The notes beneath the pieces are model-generated. The model saw nothing but the letters and a program-made list of their open reading frames with translations. It searched no databases and was not told the DNA's origin. Shown piece by piece: positions 6,017 to 6,060 of a stretch of DNA of 6,060 bases (position 1 is the stretch's first letter; every line of letters starts with the position of its first letter). This DNA comes from Defluviitaleaceae bacterium. GTDB taxonomy: Bacteria; Bacillota; Clostridia; Lachnospirales; UBA5962. The stretch is from the NCBI GenBank assembly GCA_009780765.1, contig WQZK01000120.1:1-6060 (forward strand), in the 5' to 3' direction. The translations under genes and the position numbers were made by a program.

Positions 6017-6034
6017 GAGGCAAAAGAAAGCCTC
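6017..6034 (-). other. Small leader hairpin upstream of the PH-like gene
   Basis: On the minus strand, GAGGC (6034-6030) and GCCTC (6021-6017) pair around an 8-nt pyrimidine-rich loop, followed by TATTGAGTTTTT. If the TATAAT box at 6046-6051 is used, this hairpin sits near the 5' end of the transcript and covers an AGGAGG sequence (6036-6031). With only 5 bp it may be a 5'-stabilising stem, a weak attenuator or chance. The rest of the leader, down to the ribosome site, holds no motif that I recognise. Confidence 0.25.
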
Positions 6035-6045
6035 CTGTAAAGCAA

Positions 6046-6051
6046 ATTATA
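6046..6051 (-). promoter_or_regulatory. Candidate -10 box for the PH-like membrane protein gene
   Basis: A perfect TATAAT lies on the minus strand at 6051-6046. Transcription would start near 6039, leaving a leader of about 108 nt before the ATG at 5931. The -35 box would fall outside the window, so the promoter cannot be fully tested here. Confidence 0.4.
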
Positions 6052-6060
6052 TACCCTAGA

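Noticed and set aside
5932..6045. TTG start giving a 201-residue version of the PH-like protein
   Set aside because: The ATG at 5931 has an ideal AAAGGTGG ribosome site, while the TTG abuts a TATAAT box and the extra residues look like translated leader.

Overview
The window looks like chromosomal DNA of a low-GC Firmicute, most likely an uncultured or gut-type member of the Clostridia. This rests on AT-rich codon use, purine-rich Shine-Dalgarno sites (GGGAGG, GAGGTGG, AAAGGTGG), standard stop codons including TGA, and the families present (SpoVB/MurJ-type flippase, TsaB, RimI, a Lon-related AAA protease, a DUF2974 hydrolase). No phage, transposase, CRISPR, tRNA or rRNA is visible.

Layout: (1) 2-1804 holds three tightly packed plus-strand genes: the C-terminal part of a SpoVB/MurJ-like lipid-linked sugar flippase that begins upstream of the window, then tsaB, then rimI, which overlaps the end of tsaB by 17 nt. 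TsaB is a subunit of the t6A tRNA-modification machinery and RimI is the ribosomal-protein S18 N-acetyltransferase; this pairing is common in Firmicutes. (2) 1805-1986 is a structured spacer made of nested inverted repeats around a GC-rich core. It includes a probable A-tract/hairpin/U-tract terminator and a perfect 13-bp second hairpin. (3) 1987-4341 encodes a complete 784-residue Lon-related protease with an intact Walker A motif and a Ser-Lys proteolytic dyad. (4) A 19-bp stem-loop follows at once. Its 3' arm contains both the Shine-Dalgarno site and part of the ATG of the next gene. (5) 4399-5427 encodes a DUF2974 (Mbeg1-like) alpha/beta hydrolase with a GHSKGG nucleophile elbow. (6) On the minus strand, ending only 12 nt from that gene, 5931-5440 encodes a 163-residue protein with two membrane helices and a probable bacterial PH-like domain. 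Its leader is about 110 nt and a TATAAT box lies at the window edge.

The first three genes are probably one transcription unit, ended at least partly by the hairpin at 1816-1860. The protease and hydrolase genes probably form a second plus-strand unit in which hydrolase translation may be gated by the hairpin. The last gene is a separate, convergent unit. The protein-coding genes are mostly ordinary. The points most worth a second look are the two non-coding structures, at 1803-1967 and 4350-4400.
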